Shown here: positions 41,371 to 49,352 of the stretch, in pieces
How positions within the stretch are numbered: the first letter of the stretch is position 1
Layout of the letters: every line of letters starts with the position of its first letter
Origin: Solimicrobium sp040544425
Lineage (GTDB): Bacteria; Pseudomonadota; Gammaproteobacteria; Burkholderiales; Burkholderiaceae_D
Direction of reading: 5' to 3'
Assembly (NCBI GenBank): GCA_040544425.1
Contig: JBEONO010000001.1
Coordinates: 248,001-312,000, forward strand
Length of the DNA stretch: 64,000 nucleotides
Translations under genes and position numbers: made by a program
Notes under the pieces: generated by a model
What the model saw: the letters and a program-made list of their open reading frames with translations, nothing else
The model's database searches: none
What the model was told of the DNA's origin: nothing

Positions 41371-42558
41371 ATGGTGGTGATGAAACTGAGGATGGCGGCA
41401 GTTGGCGGTGATCCGGAAGCACAATATCAATTAGGCCTGCAGTTTGGCGACACGGACGACGGTGCGGAAAATTCTGCGCACTGGTTTCTGAAAGCCGCTG
41501 AACAGGGGCACGCTCTGGCGCAGTTCAATCTGGGGCTGATGTATTCAAGCGGCGAGGGCATTGCCCGCGATGATGAGCGCGCGATTTTCTGGTACCGCAA
41601 GGCCGCCGAAAACGGCTATGCGCGGGCGCAGTTCAATCTGGGTCTGATTTTCAGCCGCGCAGGCGCGCAGCAAAACGTGATGCAGGCGCTGGCCTGGTAT
41701 AACAAGGCGGCCGAGCAGGGTCACAGCGGTGCGCAGAATAATATCGGCCTGCTGTACATTACCGGCCAGGGCATGCCGCGCGATTATCGCAAGGCGATTT
41801 CCTGGTTTGAAAAAGCCGCCGCCACGGGCGACGCTGCCGCACAGAACAATCTGGGCATGATCTATGTCAACGGCAAAGACCTGCCGGCCGACTATCCACG
41901 CGCCATCAGCTGGTTTGGCAAAGCCGCCGAGCAAGGCTATGCCGGGGCCTTTTACAACCTGGGCCTGTTGTTCGAGGCAGGTAATGGCGTGGCGATTGAT
42001 CATGCCAAGGCAATCCAGTGGTATCTGGGCGCGGCGCAAAAAGCGCATGTGAAAGCCCAGTACAGCCTGGCATTGCTGTATGAGTCGGGCCTCGATGAGG
42101 TGCGCAATCCAGCGCAGGCGGCGCACTGGTATAAAAAAGCGGCGCTACAGAATCATATTGCGGCCTGCTACAAACTGGGTCAGTGCTACGACGAGGGCAC
42201 GGGCGTGACCGAAGACGGGCCAAGTGCACTGGAGTGGTATCGCAAGGCGGCGCTGGGCGGTCATGCCGACGCCCAGTTCATGCTGGCGCTGCGCTATGAC
42301 AATGGTCAGGACGTCGCGCAGAATCAGGGCGAGGCGCTGGCCTGGTACAGGAAAGCCGCCGCGCAGGACAATGTGCGCGCGCAGTTCAATCTTGGATTGA
42401 TGTTTGCGTATGGGCACGGCACCGAGGTTGATCTGGTGCAGGCGCACAACTGGCTGACTGCGGCTGCGGACCATGGCATCGAAAAAGCCAGCCGGTATAA
42501 ATATCTGGTCGAAGCGAAAATGAGTCGGGAACAGCTTGAGCAAGTGCGACCGGCGTAA
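41371..42558 (+). CDS. Sel1-like repeat protein
   Basis: A 395-aa protein made of about ten 36-residue Sel1/TPR-like repeats with the pattern A..(W)Y.KAAEQG.A.AQ.NLG..Y..G.G (for example AIFWYRKAAENGYARAQFNL and ALAWYNKAAEQGHSGAQNN). No signal peptide or membrane segment is visible, so it is probably a cytoplasmic scaffold. The gene follows the GGDEF-EAL gene by 12 bases with a GGGAGGGGG ribosome site, which suggests a partner role in the same signalling pathway. Confidence 0.9.
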   Translation: MVVMKLRMAAVGGDPEAQYQLGLQFGDTDDGAENSAHWFLKAAEQGHALAQFNLGLMYSSGEGIARDDERAIFWYRKAAENGYARAQFNLGLIFSRAGAQQNVMQALAWYNKAAEQGHSGAQNNIGLLYITGQGMPRDYRKAISWFEKAAATGDAAAQNNLGMIYVNGKDLPADYPRAISWFGKAAEQGYAGAFYNLGLLFEAGNGVAIDHAKAIQWYLGAAQKAHVKAQYSLALLYESGLDEVRNPAQAAHWYKKAALQNHIAACYKLGQCYDEGTGVTEDGPSALEWYRKAALGGHADAQFMLALRYDNGQDVAQNQGEALAWYRKAAAQDNVRAQFNLGLMFAYGHGTEVDLVQAHNWLTAAADHGIEKASRYKYLVEAKMSREQLEQVRPA

Positions 42559-42574
42559 TCAAGACAGCCTCGCC

Positions 42575-43522
42575 TCAGTTATCCTGAGCGGCTTTTGGCA
42601 TGGCTTGCAACGCTAACCGCATTTGAGTGAAAAGTTCTCCGACCGATGACGCCAGAAAATCCAGGTAGCCATCTTTCTTCAAAGTCTTGCCCAACGTGGC
42701 CGAATCGATAAAGCGGGTCATCTGGTTTTTGAATTCAGGGCTCTTCACAATCTGTGGAATTTGCTCGATTGCACGCTTCAACAAATCCGGATATCCCGCC
42801 ACGCCATAATCGGCAATTTTGGCGACAACCAGTTCAGGATCGAGCTTGACTCCCTTTGTTGACAGCCATGCCAGATCCCATATGTCGCGGTGCCGGATCC
42901 GGGCGGAGCCGGGCAGCACGGGTTGTCCGTGCTTGTCCAGGAGGGATGTTGGGAAGGCCAGCACCTTGTCGGCCATGATCTCGTCAAGCGTCTCCGCGTT
43001 GACCATCACAATTGAGGTTCCGAGAAAGCCGTAGTTATCTTGAATGGGAACCAGCTGGCGTGTGTGTGCCGGAATATTGGTGATCTCCAATTTGATCTTT
43101 TGACGCGGCATAAATCTGTCTTCTGCGGCGGTCTCAATCGATATCCACCATCTTTCTACCTTAACATTCAGGACGCCGTCAGCGCCGACTTTGGAAGCCT
43201 TGTTGCTCACCTCCACGTTCAGACCGAAGCGATCTTTGATACGTGTCATCAGGCAGGTCTTGATCTTGCTCATGCTGTCGGCGGTGAAGTTTGTTCCGCC
43301 TGCAAAGTCGAGGTCCTCGCTGAAGCGGTCGGATCCGTGGCACAGACGCAAAGAGGTGCCTCCCTGGAAAACCAGATGCCTGAGCAGACCATCGGCGTCG
43401 AGTGCCTGGAAGATCTCGTAGTGCAGAAGTTCCTCCTCCACCACCGGCCGCATTGTCGCAACGCCGGGTCTGTCCATGGCCATATCGACCAACTGATCGA
43501 AATTTTTTTTGTCCTCTGTCAT
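42575..43522 (-). CDS. AbiEii-type nucleotidyltransferase toxin
   Basis: A 315-aa toxin of type IV AbiE-like systems. The nucleotidyltransferase signature is VFQGGTSLRLCHGSDRFSED followed by LDFAGG (GGTSLR and the acidic S-E-D-L-D). A later KIKLEITN strand matches the third catalytic acid region, and DKVLAFPTSLL is typical of the family. AbiEii enzymes add nucleotides to tRNA or other acceptors and halt growth during phage infection. The start overlaps the stop of the antitoxin gene (ATGA). Confidence 0.88.
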   Translation of the reverse strand: MTEDKKNFDQLVDMAMDRPGVATMRPVVEEELLHYEIFQALDADGLLRHLVFQGGTSLRLCHGSDRFSEDLDFAGGTNFTADSMSKIKTCLMTRIKDRFGLNVEVSNKASKVGADGVLNVKVERWWISIETAAEDRFMPRQKIKLEITNIPAHTRQLVPIQDNYGFLGTSIVMVNAETLDEIMADKVLAFPTSLLDKHGQPVLPGSARIRHRDIWDLAWLSTKGVKLDPELVVAKIADYGVAGYPDLLKRAIEQIPQIVKSPEFKNQMTRFIDSATLGKTLKKDGYLDFLASSVGELFTQMRLALQAMPKAAQDN

Positions 43523-44076
43523 GCTTCATCTCCCGCTGGCCCGTCTCCGAGCTGGTTTGGATCGATCATGTTGACGTTGCGGCCGACGCGCACGAGGTCG
43601 CGGATCGCCACCTGGCGGGTGGCAATCCGCAACGGACGCCCTTTGGCCGCCACGGTGCGTTTGATGATTTCGGCAGTGCCGCGCTTGGTGTGGGTGAACT
43701 CGATCGTCCCATAGGAGGTCTCGACCAACCCGCTCGCTCCGGTGGTCATGACCGTCATGCGGTCGATCGGGATCTGCGAAATGACGCCATACTCAGACAG
43801 GATCGACTCCAGGCTGACATAGGAGAGTTTTCCGGGGCGCAACGCCTTGGCGATCTCCTCGGCGATCCAGCGGTTTTTGCTCTTCGCGGCCGGGTTGATG
43901 TACAGCCCCCGCACGACCCGATTCAGGATTCCATCGGCAACCATGCGTTTCAAGGACTGCTCCATCGCCTTCGCTCCCTCCTCGGGAAAAAGCTTCTCAA
44001 TATCGCGCCTGGCCAGCACGTGCACACCAAGCCGATCAAGCTCCGCGAGCTTTTGGATAAGTTCCATTCGCTTCAT
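43519..44076 (-). CDS. AbiEi-type antitoxin (winged-helix regulator)
   Basis: A 185-aa antitoxin read from the ATG at 44076 (TTGGAG upstream; a GTG at 44094 is also in frame). The N-terminal winged helix (RMELIQKLAELDRLGVHVLA) and RVVRGLYINP wing are typical of AbiEi/DUF6088 proteins, which repress their own operon and neutralise AbiEii. A 12-bp inverted repeat overlaps and precedes the start region, a plausible operator. Confidence 0.83.
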   Translation of the reverse strand: MKRMELIQKLAELDRLGVHVLARRDIEKLFPEEGAKAMEQSLKRMVADGILNRVVRGLYINPAAKSKNRWIAEEIAKALRPGKLSYVSLESILSEYGVISQIPIDRMTVMTTGASGLVETSYGTIEFTHTKRGTAEIIKRTVAAKGRPLRIATRQVAIRDLVRVGRNVNMIDPNQLGDGPAGDEA

Positions 44077-44084
44077 AGTTTTCT

Positions 44085-44186
44085 CCAACCCCACTATTTT
44101 AAGGGGTTCAAAGGAACTTATTCTAATTTAAAAAAATTGGCTGGTCAAAACAAGTTGGATTGAAGCCTACTATTTAGTGGGGTTGG
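44085..44186. repeat. 12-bp inverted repeat flanking the abiE promoter
   Basis: CCAACCCCACTA (44085-44096) and TAGTGGGGTTGG (44175-44186) form a perfect inverted repeat spaced by 78 bp, with a further partial copy (AAGGGGTT) between. Paired inverted repeats are the known mode of AbiEi binding, so this is a likely autoregulatory operator. Confidence 0.6.
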
Positions 44187-44295
44187 GATTGACTTAAATG
44201 ATTTCCAGGCGCTGCGCGGCAGAACGAATCGAGACGAAAAGTCGGCTGAGCGAGGACAGATTTTCTGTTTTGGCGGGCTCGGGATCGGGCTTGCA

Positions 44296-45504
44296 TCATC
44301 CTTCCCTGCCATCAATGCGCGCCCGCGACAGATAAGGGCCATAGCCGATTACAAACAAGCCAAATGCACCCGACCAGCAAATACCTGCCATGACTAACAA
44401 GCATTCATGCACGGTAACGCTGGCGCTCAATGAAGCCAGTACGCGGGTGATTGCGGCCAGCTGTATCAGACAATACATTGCCACATCAATTTTTCTTGCC
44501 ACGAGTTTTCGGCCTGTGTGTCCCAACGAAGTGCGCGTCATCATTCCCAGAATCAGTCCTGCCATCGACCCGACTGTGAGCGCGTGAAATGCGGCGCCGA
44601 CGGGCACCAGGCCCAATTCGGCGAGGGCGAGCAGGTAAAAGCCGACCGGCACCCAGGCATACGACAAATGCAGGATCCATACCAGAGGCGCACGCGCAGT
44701 GCGATGCGCCTGCCAGGCGAACAGCCGGAACAGCAGCGCGCTGGCTGCCACTGTCGCAACCGTTGCGCTGATCACGGCAGGTAAACCGATCACCCAGGCC
44801 AGCGATGCGGCGACCAATAATGCCAGGGTAATCTGGTCACGTATTGGATGAACAAGCGGCGTCAATCCCGGGACCCCATTGCGGGTAAACATGGGAATGA
44901 CTCTGGTGCCGATCACGGATTCAATCATCACGATAATCAGTATGGCGGCCTGAATCGGGGCGATTGGTGTCAGGCTGATCCAGCTAAGCACCGATGCATG
45001 AAACAGCAGATTCGTGATGGTCAGCAGGGCCAGCAAGCCAACCAGAAAGTAATTGCGCTGATTGGCAGACTGCCGCATTACGCGCCACAGCGGCCAGGCC
45101 GCGCAGGGGATGAACAGGACATCGATCAATGCCGCCAGCAGCGGTGCTGCGACCAGCATGGCGATGCGGCCCGCGCACCACAGCGCAGCCAACAGCGCCA
45201 GATGGGCCTGGCGCGGCGTCCATAATTCAGTCCAGTTCCTCGCGGCAGTAAACAAAAAACCGATGACCACGGCGATCACCACCCCAAACACCATTTCGTG
45301 CATATGCCAGTTCAGATCCAGTCCGCTGCGAGTCCAGCCCAGATAGTCAGCCACCCATAACGGTATCGCCACTGCCGCAAAAGCCGCCGCCAACAGATAA
45401 AACGGACGGAAGCCCAGTGCCCAGAGCGGATGCTTCATGTCCCAGATTTTTTTGGGTGTGGCCGCGCCGGTGGGCGGCAGGATGTTGATCGGGATTTGAC
45501 GCAT
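44296..45504 (-). CDS. nnrS: NnrS family haem-copper membrane protein
   Basis: A 402-aa protein with about 12 membrane segments. HPLWALGFRPFYLLAA at the N-terminus and DLNWHMHEMVFGVV with conserved histidines identify NnrS, which eases nitric-oxide stress in denitrifiers and pathogens. Later segments (VIPMFTRNG, LTVGSMAGLILGMMTRTSLGHTGR) are also typical. nsrR and norB lie 0.5-4 kb downstream in coordinate terms, and an NsrR-like half-site lies 19 bases before its ATG. Confidence 0.92.
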   Translation of the reverse strand: MRQIPINILPPTGAATPKKIWDMKHPLWALGFRPFYLLAAAFAAVAIPLWVADYLGWTRSGLDLNWHMHEMVFGVVIAVVIGFLFTAARNWTELWTPRQAHLALLAALWCAGRIAMLVAAPLLAALIDVLFIPCAAWPLWRVMRQSANQRNYFLVGLLALLTITNLLFHASVLSWISLTPIAPIQAAILIIVMIESVIGTRVIPMFTRNGVPGLTPLVHPIRDQITLALLVAASLAWVIGLPAVISATVATVAASALLFRLFAWQAHRTARAPLVWILHLSYAWVPVGFYLLALAELGLVPVGAAFHALTVGSMAGLILGMMTRTSLGHTGRKLVARKIDVAMYCLIQLAAITRVLASLSASVTVHECLLVMAGICWSGAFGLFVIGYGPYLSRARIDGREG

Positions 45505-45522
45505 GATGAGCTCGCTGGTTTA

Positions 45523-45533
45523 AAGATGTATGT
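45523..45533 (-). promoter_or_regulatory. Candidate NsrR half-site before nnrS
   Basis: AAGATGTATGT resembles the NsrR half-site AAGATGYATTT, lying 19-29 bases upstream of the nnrS start. Confidence 0.4.
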
Positions 45534-45604
45534 AATATACTACATTAAGCCGCGGCTTGATTCAAGCGTAATCGTCAGCCGATTTGACTGTTGAGGATTC
45601 AGTA

Positions 45605-45669
45605 CGGCAGGCTGGGTAGCAAACCCAGCATTGCGGCGGTTGATGCTGGGTTTGCCAGCCAGCCTACCG
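45605..45669. repeat. Long imperfect hairpin (REP-like)
   Basis: Inner arms CAAACCCAGCAT (45620-45631) and ATGCTGGGTTTG (45643-45654) are perfect; outer arms CGGCAGGCTGG and CCAGCCTACCG match except one base. It lies just after the orphan antitoxin gene, at the place its toxin would be expected, and has no T run. Confidence 0.6.
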
Positions 45670-45672
45670 TGC

Positions 45673-45924
45673 TTACCATGCCAACTCCTTGTCCTCTTTG
45701 TTGGCAAACTCTGGCATGACCAATTCATCATCACTCGCCGCCGCGATTTTTTTGCTGGACTCTGCCCAGCCTGCACGCGGCTTTTTCGCCAGCTTGCGAA
45801 TCACGATAGCGTCGTTTTCGATTTTTATATCCACTTCACCTGTTTCCACGCCGATTTGAGCCAGGAAAGGGTGTGGAATTAAAACGCCTTGTGAATTACC
45901 CATTTTTCGAATCACTGTTTTCAT
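45673..45924 (-). CDS. Orphan MazE/PemI-like antitoxin
   Basis: An 83-aa AbrB/SpoVT-fold protein: MKTVIRKMGNSQGVLIPHPF is the standard MazE swapped-hairpin motif, followed by VDIKIENDAIVIRKL and an acidic C-terminal toxin-binding tail (ASDDELVMPEFANKEDKE). A MazF/PemK toxin would be expected next downstream, but only a hairpin and about 170 bases of non-coding sequence follow. It may be a solitary regulator or the remnant of a toxin-antitoxin pair. Confidence 0.8.
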   Translation of the reverse strand: MKTVIRKMGNSQGVLIPHPFLAQIGVETGEVDIKIENDAIVIRKLAKKPRAGWAESSKKIAAASDDELVMPEFANKEDKELAW

Positions 45925-46024
45925 ACTTGTAACCATAAAAATTTTATGTAATCACCGTGTTATTACATCAATCTTTGTCTTCTTGTATTTCGATTGTCAT
46001 TCAAGCAGCCATCGTCAACCGGTC

Positions 46025-46486
46025 TTATTTTTTATCAATAAACCTGACTGTTTTTTCGCGACTTTTTTTGCCGCTTTTCATCGGGTCGCTGAGAATCAGA
46101 TCATGCAGGGTGACGCCGTCAAGGACCTTCAGATAAGCCGCAGTGGCCTCGCCCAAAGCGCTTTTCAATGCGCAGCCAGGGGCATACACGCAGCTGTTGT
46201 TGGCGCGGTCAAAGCATTCGGCCATGAAGAAATCGGTCTCGGTCTGGCGCACGATCGCGCCGATATTGATGTTGGCCGGATCGGTCTTCAGGCGCAGGCC
46301 ACCGTTGCGGCCGCGCACGGTTTCCACGATGCCAGACAACCCCAGCTGATGCACAACCTTCATCAGATGATTTTTGGACACCAGATGCACCTCGGCGATA
46401 TCGTTGATCGTCACCAGTTGGTCCTGATGCAGACCCAGGTACATCAGCGTGCGCAGGGTGTAATCGGTAAAGGCGGTTAATCGCAT
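46025..46486 (-). CDS. nsrR: Nitric-oxide-sensing repressor NsrR (Rrf2 family)
   Basis: A 153-aa Rrf2 regulator. It starts MRLTAFTDYTLRTLMYLGLH, has a winged helix with NHLMKVVHQLGLSGIVETVRGRNGG (recognition helix and wing), and three cysteines at 91, 99 and 105 spaced as in Fe-S NsrR. NO destroys the cluster and releases repression. It is divergent from norB, with NsrR-like and FNR-like sites in the shared 180-base region, which fits control of norB, nnrS and itself. Confidence 0.92.
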   Translation of the reverse strand: MRLTAFTDYTLRTLMYLGLHQDQLVTINDIAEVHLVSKNHLMKVVHQLGLSGIVETVRGRNGGLRLKTDPANINIGAIVRQTETDFFMAECFDRANNSCVYAPGCALKSALGEATAAYLKVLDGVTLHDLILSDPMKSGKKSREKTVRFIDKK

Positions 46487-46537
46487 GGTCAGTCCAGAAT
46501 TGAATGAGGCACTTAGTATACATGTTTAACAAACTGA

Positions 46538-46551
46538 TTGATCAAGATCAG
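46538..46551. promoter_or_regulatory. FNR/NNR-type box between nsrR and norB
   Basis: TTGATCAAGATCAG matches TTGAT-N4-ATCAA at nine of ten fixed positions. It lies 116 bases before norB and 52 bases before nsrR, so CRP/FNR-family control under low oxygen or NO is likely. Confidence 0.6.
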
Positions 46552-46554
46552 TTA

Positions 46555-46577
46555 AAGATACATTTTGTTTGCATCTT
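46555..46577 (+). promoter_or_regulatory. NsrR operator upstream of norB
   Basis: Two 11-bp half-sites, AAGATACATTT and GTTTGCATCTT, with one base between, match the NsrR palindrome AAGATGCATTT-N-AAATGCATCTT closely. A second half-site GAATGCATCTT lies at 46594-46604. Confidence 0.7.
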
Positions 46578-46666
46578 TAAATACATGTATATAGAATGCA
46601 TCTTTAAATAAGTCCGAATAATTTATTTGGCTTACTTAACATGATCAACTTTAAAAAGGAATTGCC

Positions 46667-48940
46667 ATGCACGCCACACGCAAACTATGGACCTGGCTGG
46701 CCGTCATCTGTGCCCTGTCTTTCGCGGTGCTGATCTGGGTCGGCACCGAGATTTACCAGACCGCACCACCGATACCGCTGCACGTCGTCAGCAGCGACGG
46801 ACAGGTATTATTTTCAGAAGGACAGGTCATGCGCGGTCAGCAGGCCTGGCTGTCGGCCGGTGGTCAGCAATTGGGTACGGTCTGGGGCCATGGCAGTTAT
46901 GTGGCCCCGGATTGGTCGGCAGACTGGTTGCACCGGGAGGCCGAAACATTGCGCTCGATCTGGGCGCAGCGCGAATTTGGCAAGCCGTTTGAGCAGCTTG
47001 GGGTGGGGCAGCAAAGCGAGCTGAATGGTCGTCTCAAAATCGAAATGCGCCGCAACAGCTATGATGCCGCAACCGGCACCATCACTTTGTCGCCGGACCG
47101 TGCCGAAGCGGTACAGCAGGTTGCCAGACATTACCGGAGTTTATTTGGGACCGATCCGGCTTTGGATCAGTTGCGCGATCAATACGCCATGAATGCCGGC
47201 TTGCTGCCCGACCCGGTTGATCTGCAGGCCCTGCCAGCCTTTGTATTCTGGTCCGCCTGGGCAGCAGCTACCGACCGGCCCGGCGCCACCGATCTGAGCT
47301 ATACCAGCAACTGGCCGCATGAAGCGCTGGTGGACAATACGCCGACTGCCGGGACCGGGATCTGGTCGATTGCCAGCGTGATTTTGATGATAGGCGCGAT
47401 CGCGGGAATGATCTTTTACCATTCGATCCATCAGGAAGAGGGCGATCCGCTGCCACCCAAGGCAGATCCCCTGTTCGATCTGAAACCGACTCCCTCGATG
47501 AAAGCCACCAGAAAATATTTTTATGTGGTGATCGGGCTGATACTGGCGCAGATTTCAATGGGCGTGATTACCGCACATTACTCTGTCGAAGGGCATAGCT
47601 TCTTCGGATTTCGGCTGGCTGATTTTTTGCCGTATTCAATCAGCCGCACCATCCATACCCAATTCGCAGTCCTGTGGATTGCCACGGCCTGGCTGGCGAC
47701 CGGTTTGTATATTGCCCCGGCGATCTCGGGCGTCGAACCGAAATTTCAAAAGCTTGGCGTCAATATTCTGTTTTATGCCTTGCTGTTCATCGTGGTTGGC
47801 TCGACCGCGTTTGGCTGGGTCGGCAGTCTGAAACATCTGGGCAACAATTTCAGTTTCTGGATCGGCAATCAGGGACTGGCTTACACCACCATGGGCAGAA
47901 TCTGGCAGATACTGCTGTTCGTCGGATTGCTGTTCTGGGTCTTGCTGCTCGGTCGCGGACTCTGGCCGGCACTGAAAAAACCGTCTGAAAGTCGTGCCCT
48001 GATCGCCATGGTATTTTTATCGGCTCTGTGTATCGGCGCGTTTTATTCAACTTCACTGGCCTGGGGTCAGCACAGCCATTATTCGATGATTGAATACTGG
48101 CGCTGGTGGCTGGTGCATTTGTGGGTCGAGGGATTCTTTGAAGTCTTCGCTACCGCGGTGATTGCCCTGCTGTTCACACGACTGGGCCTGATTCGCGCCA
48201 GCACCGCAAACACGGCCATCATTCTGGAAACCATCGTGTTCCTGTTCGGCGGCATCCTGGGTACTCTGCATCATCTGTACTTTACCGGCACTCCAACTTT
48301 CGTCATTGCCATCGGCGCGATGTTCTCTGCCCTGGAAGTGGTACCGCTGGCAATGATTGGGGTTGAGGCCTATCGCAATTACCAGCGTTCGAAAGCGGCA
48401 CCCTGGGTGCAGTCTTATAAATGGCCGATTTTGTGCTTTATCGCAGTCGGCTTCTGGAACACCGTTGGTGCCGGATTGCTGGGCTTTTCGGTCAACACAC
48501 CGATCGCGCTGTATTACATGCAAGGGCTCAATCTGACTGCAGCGCATGGTCATGCGGCCTTGTTTGGGGTGTACGGCATGTTGGGCATCGGCCTGATGCT
48601 GTTCTGCCTGCGCGGTTTGTCGGATCGTGCAGCCTGGTCCGAAGCCTTGTTGAAACCGATGTTCTGGTCCCTGAATATCGGTCTGGCGATGATGGTATTT
48701 ATTTCGCTGGTGCCAGCCGGGATCTATCAGGCCTGGGCCAGTGTGACGCAAGGAATCTGGTATGCTCGTTCGCCGGCGGTTGTCCATTCGCAGCTGATGG
48801 AAACGCTGGTGTGGATGCGGGTTCCCGGGGACATCGTGTTTGCCATCGGTGCCGTGCTGCTGGCCTGGTTTGCGATCCGTTTGCTGTTGCCGGTCAAACG
48901 GCAGGCAACGCTGCCGGCCGGTCAAACCACGGTGGCCTGA
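46667..48940 (+). CDS. norB: Quinol-dependent nitric oxide reductase (qNOR)
   Basis: A single-subunit NO reductase that reduces NO to N2O with electrons from quinol. At 757 aa it has the qNOR N-terminal extension: a first membrane segment, then a periplasmic cytochrome-c-like domain without a CxxCH motif. The haem-copper oxidase core follows, with ligands in IHTQFAVLWIATAWLA, WWLVHLWVEGFFEVFATA (including the NOR-specific Glu residues), LGTLHHLYFTGTP, and LTAAHGHAALFGVYG. The start has AAGGA six bases before ATG. The NsrR and FNR sites upstream support induction by NO under low oxygen. Confidence 0.96.
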   Translation: MHATRKLWTWLAVICALSFAVLIWVGTEIYQTAPPIPLHVVSSDGQVLFSEGQVMRGQQAWLSAGGQQLGTVWGHGSYVAPDWSADWLHREAETLRSIWAQREFGKPFEQLGVGQQSELNGRLKIEMRRNSYDAATGTITLSPDRAEAVQQVARHYRSLFGTDPALDQLRDQYAMNAGLLPDPVDLQALPAFVFWSAWAAATDRPGATDLSYTSNWPHEALVDNTPTAGTGIWSIASVILMIGAIAGMIFYHSIHQEEGDPLPPKADPLFDLKPTPSMKATRKYFYVVIGLILAQISMGVITAHYSVEGHSFFGFRLADFLPYSISRTIHTQFAVLWIATAWLATGLYIAPAISGVEPKFQKLGVNILFYALLFIVVGSTAFGWVGSLKHLGNNFSFWIGNQGLAYTTMGRIWQILLFVGLLFWVLLLGRGLWPALKKPSESRALIAMVFLSALCIGAFYSTSLAWGQHSHYSMIEYWRWWLVHLWVEGFFEVFATAVIALLFTRLGLIRASTANTAIILETIVFLFGGILGTLHHLYFTGTPTFVIAIGAMFSALEVVPLAMIGVEAYRNYQRSKAAPWVQSYKWPILCFIAVGFWNTVGAGLLGFSVNTPIALYYMQGLNLTAAHGHAALFGVYGMLGIGLMLFCLRGLSDRAAWSEALLKPMFWSLNIGLAMMVFISLVPAGIYQAWASVTQGIWYARSPAVVHSQLMETLVWMRVPGDIVFAIGAVLLAWFAIRLLLPVKRQATLPAGQTTVA

Positions 48941-48962
48941 TTTGAAACTCGAAGGCTAAATA

Positions 48963-49352
48963 ATGGACTACGAAATGGACTACCAAACTGTCAAATATCT
49001 GCACATGAGTTGCGTATTGCTAAGCGGTAGTCTGTTCGTCTTGCGCGGCATCTGGATGATGCGCGATTCTGCGCTGCGGGAGCGGCTCTGGGTGAGAGTC
49101 GTGCCGCATTGCGTTGATACGGTGCTGCTCGGCAGTGCAGTGACGCTGGCGATCATGTCGGCACAATACCCGTTTCAGCAAAACTGGCTCACGGCCAAAC
49201 TGGTCGCGCTGGTAATTTATATCGTGCTCGGTGCGATCGCCTTAAAACGCGGCACAAGCAAACCAATCCGGGTAATGGCCTGGCTGGCGGCGCTGATCGT
49301 GTTTGGTTATATCGTCGCGGTGGCGATTACAAAACACGTCAGCGTTTTTTAG
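48963..49352 (+). CDS. SirB2-family membrane protein
   Basis: A 129-aa protein with four predicted membrane helices. KYLHMSCVLLSGSLFVLRGI at the start and WVRVVPHCVDTVLLGSAVTLAI are typical of SirB2 proteins, whose biochemical function is unknown. It follows norB by 22 bases and may be co-transcribed with it. Its 3' end overlaps the converging RND transporter gene by 14 bases. A second ATG (MDYQ, 48975) is a possible start. Confidence 0.85.
   Translation: MDYEMDYQTVKYLHMSCVLLSGSLFVLRGIWMMRDSALRERLWVRVVPHCVDTVLLGSAVTLAIMSAQYPFQQNWLTAKLVALVIYIVLGAIALKRGTSKPIRVMAWLAALIVFGYIVAVAITKHVSVF

Noticed and set aside
45540..45776. A 78-codon minus-strand toxin gene after the MazE-like antitoxin
   Set aside because: The frame overlaps the antitoxin and runs through the hairpin; it shows no MazF/PemK motif.
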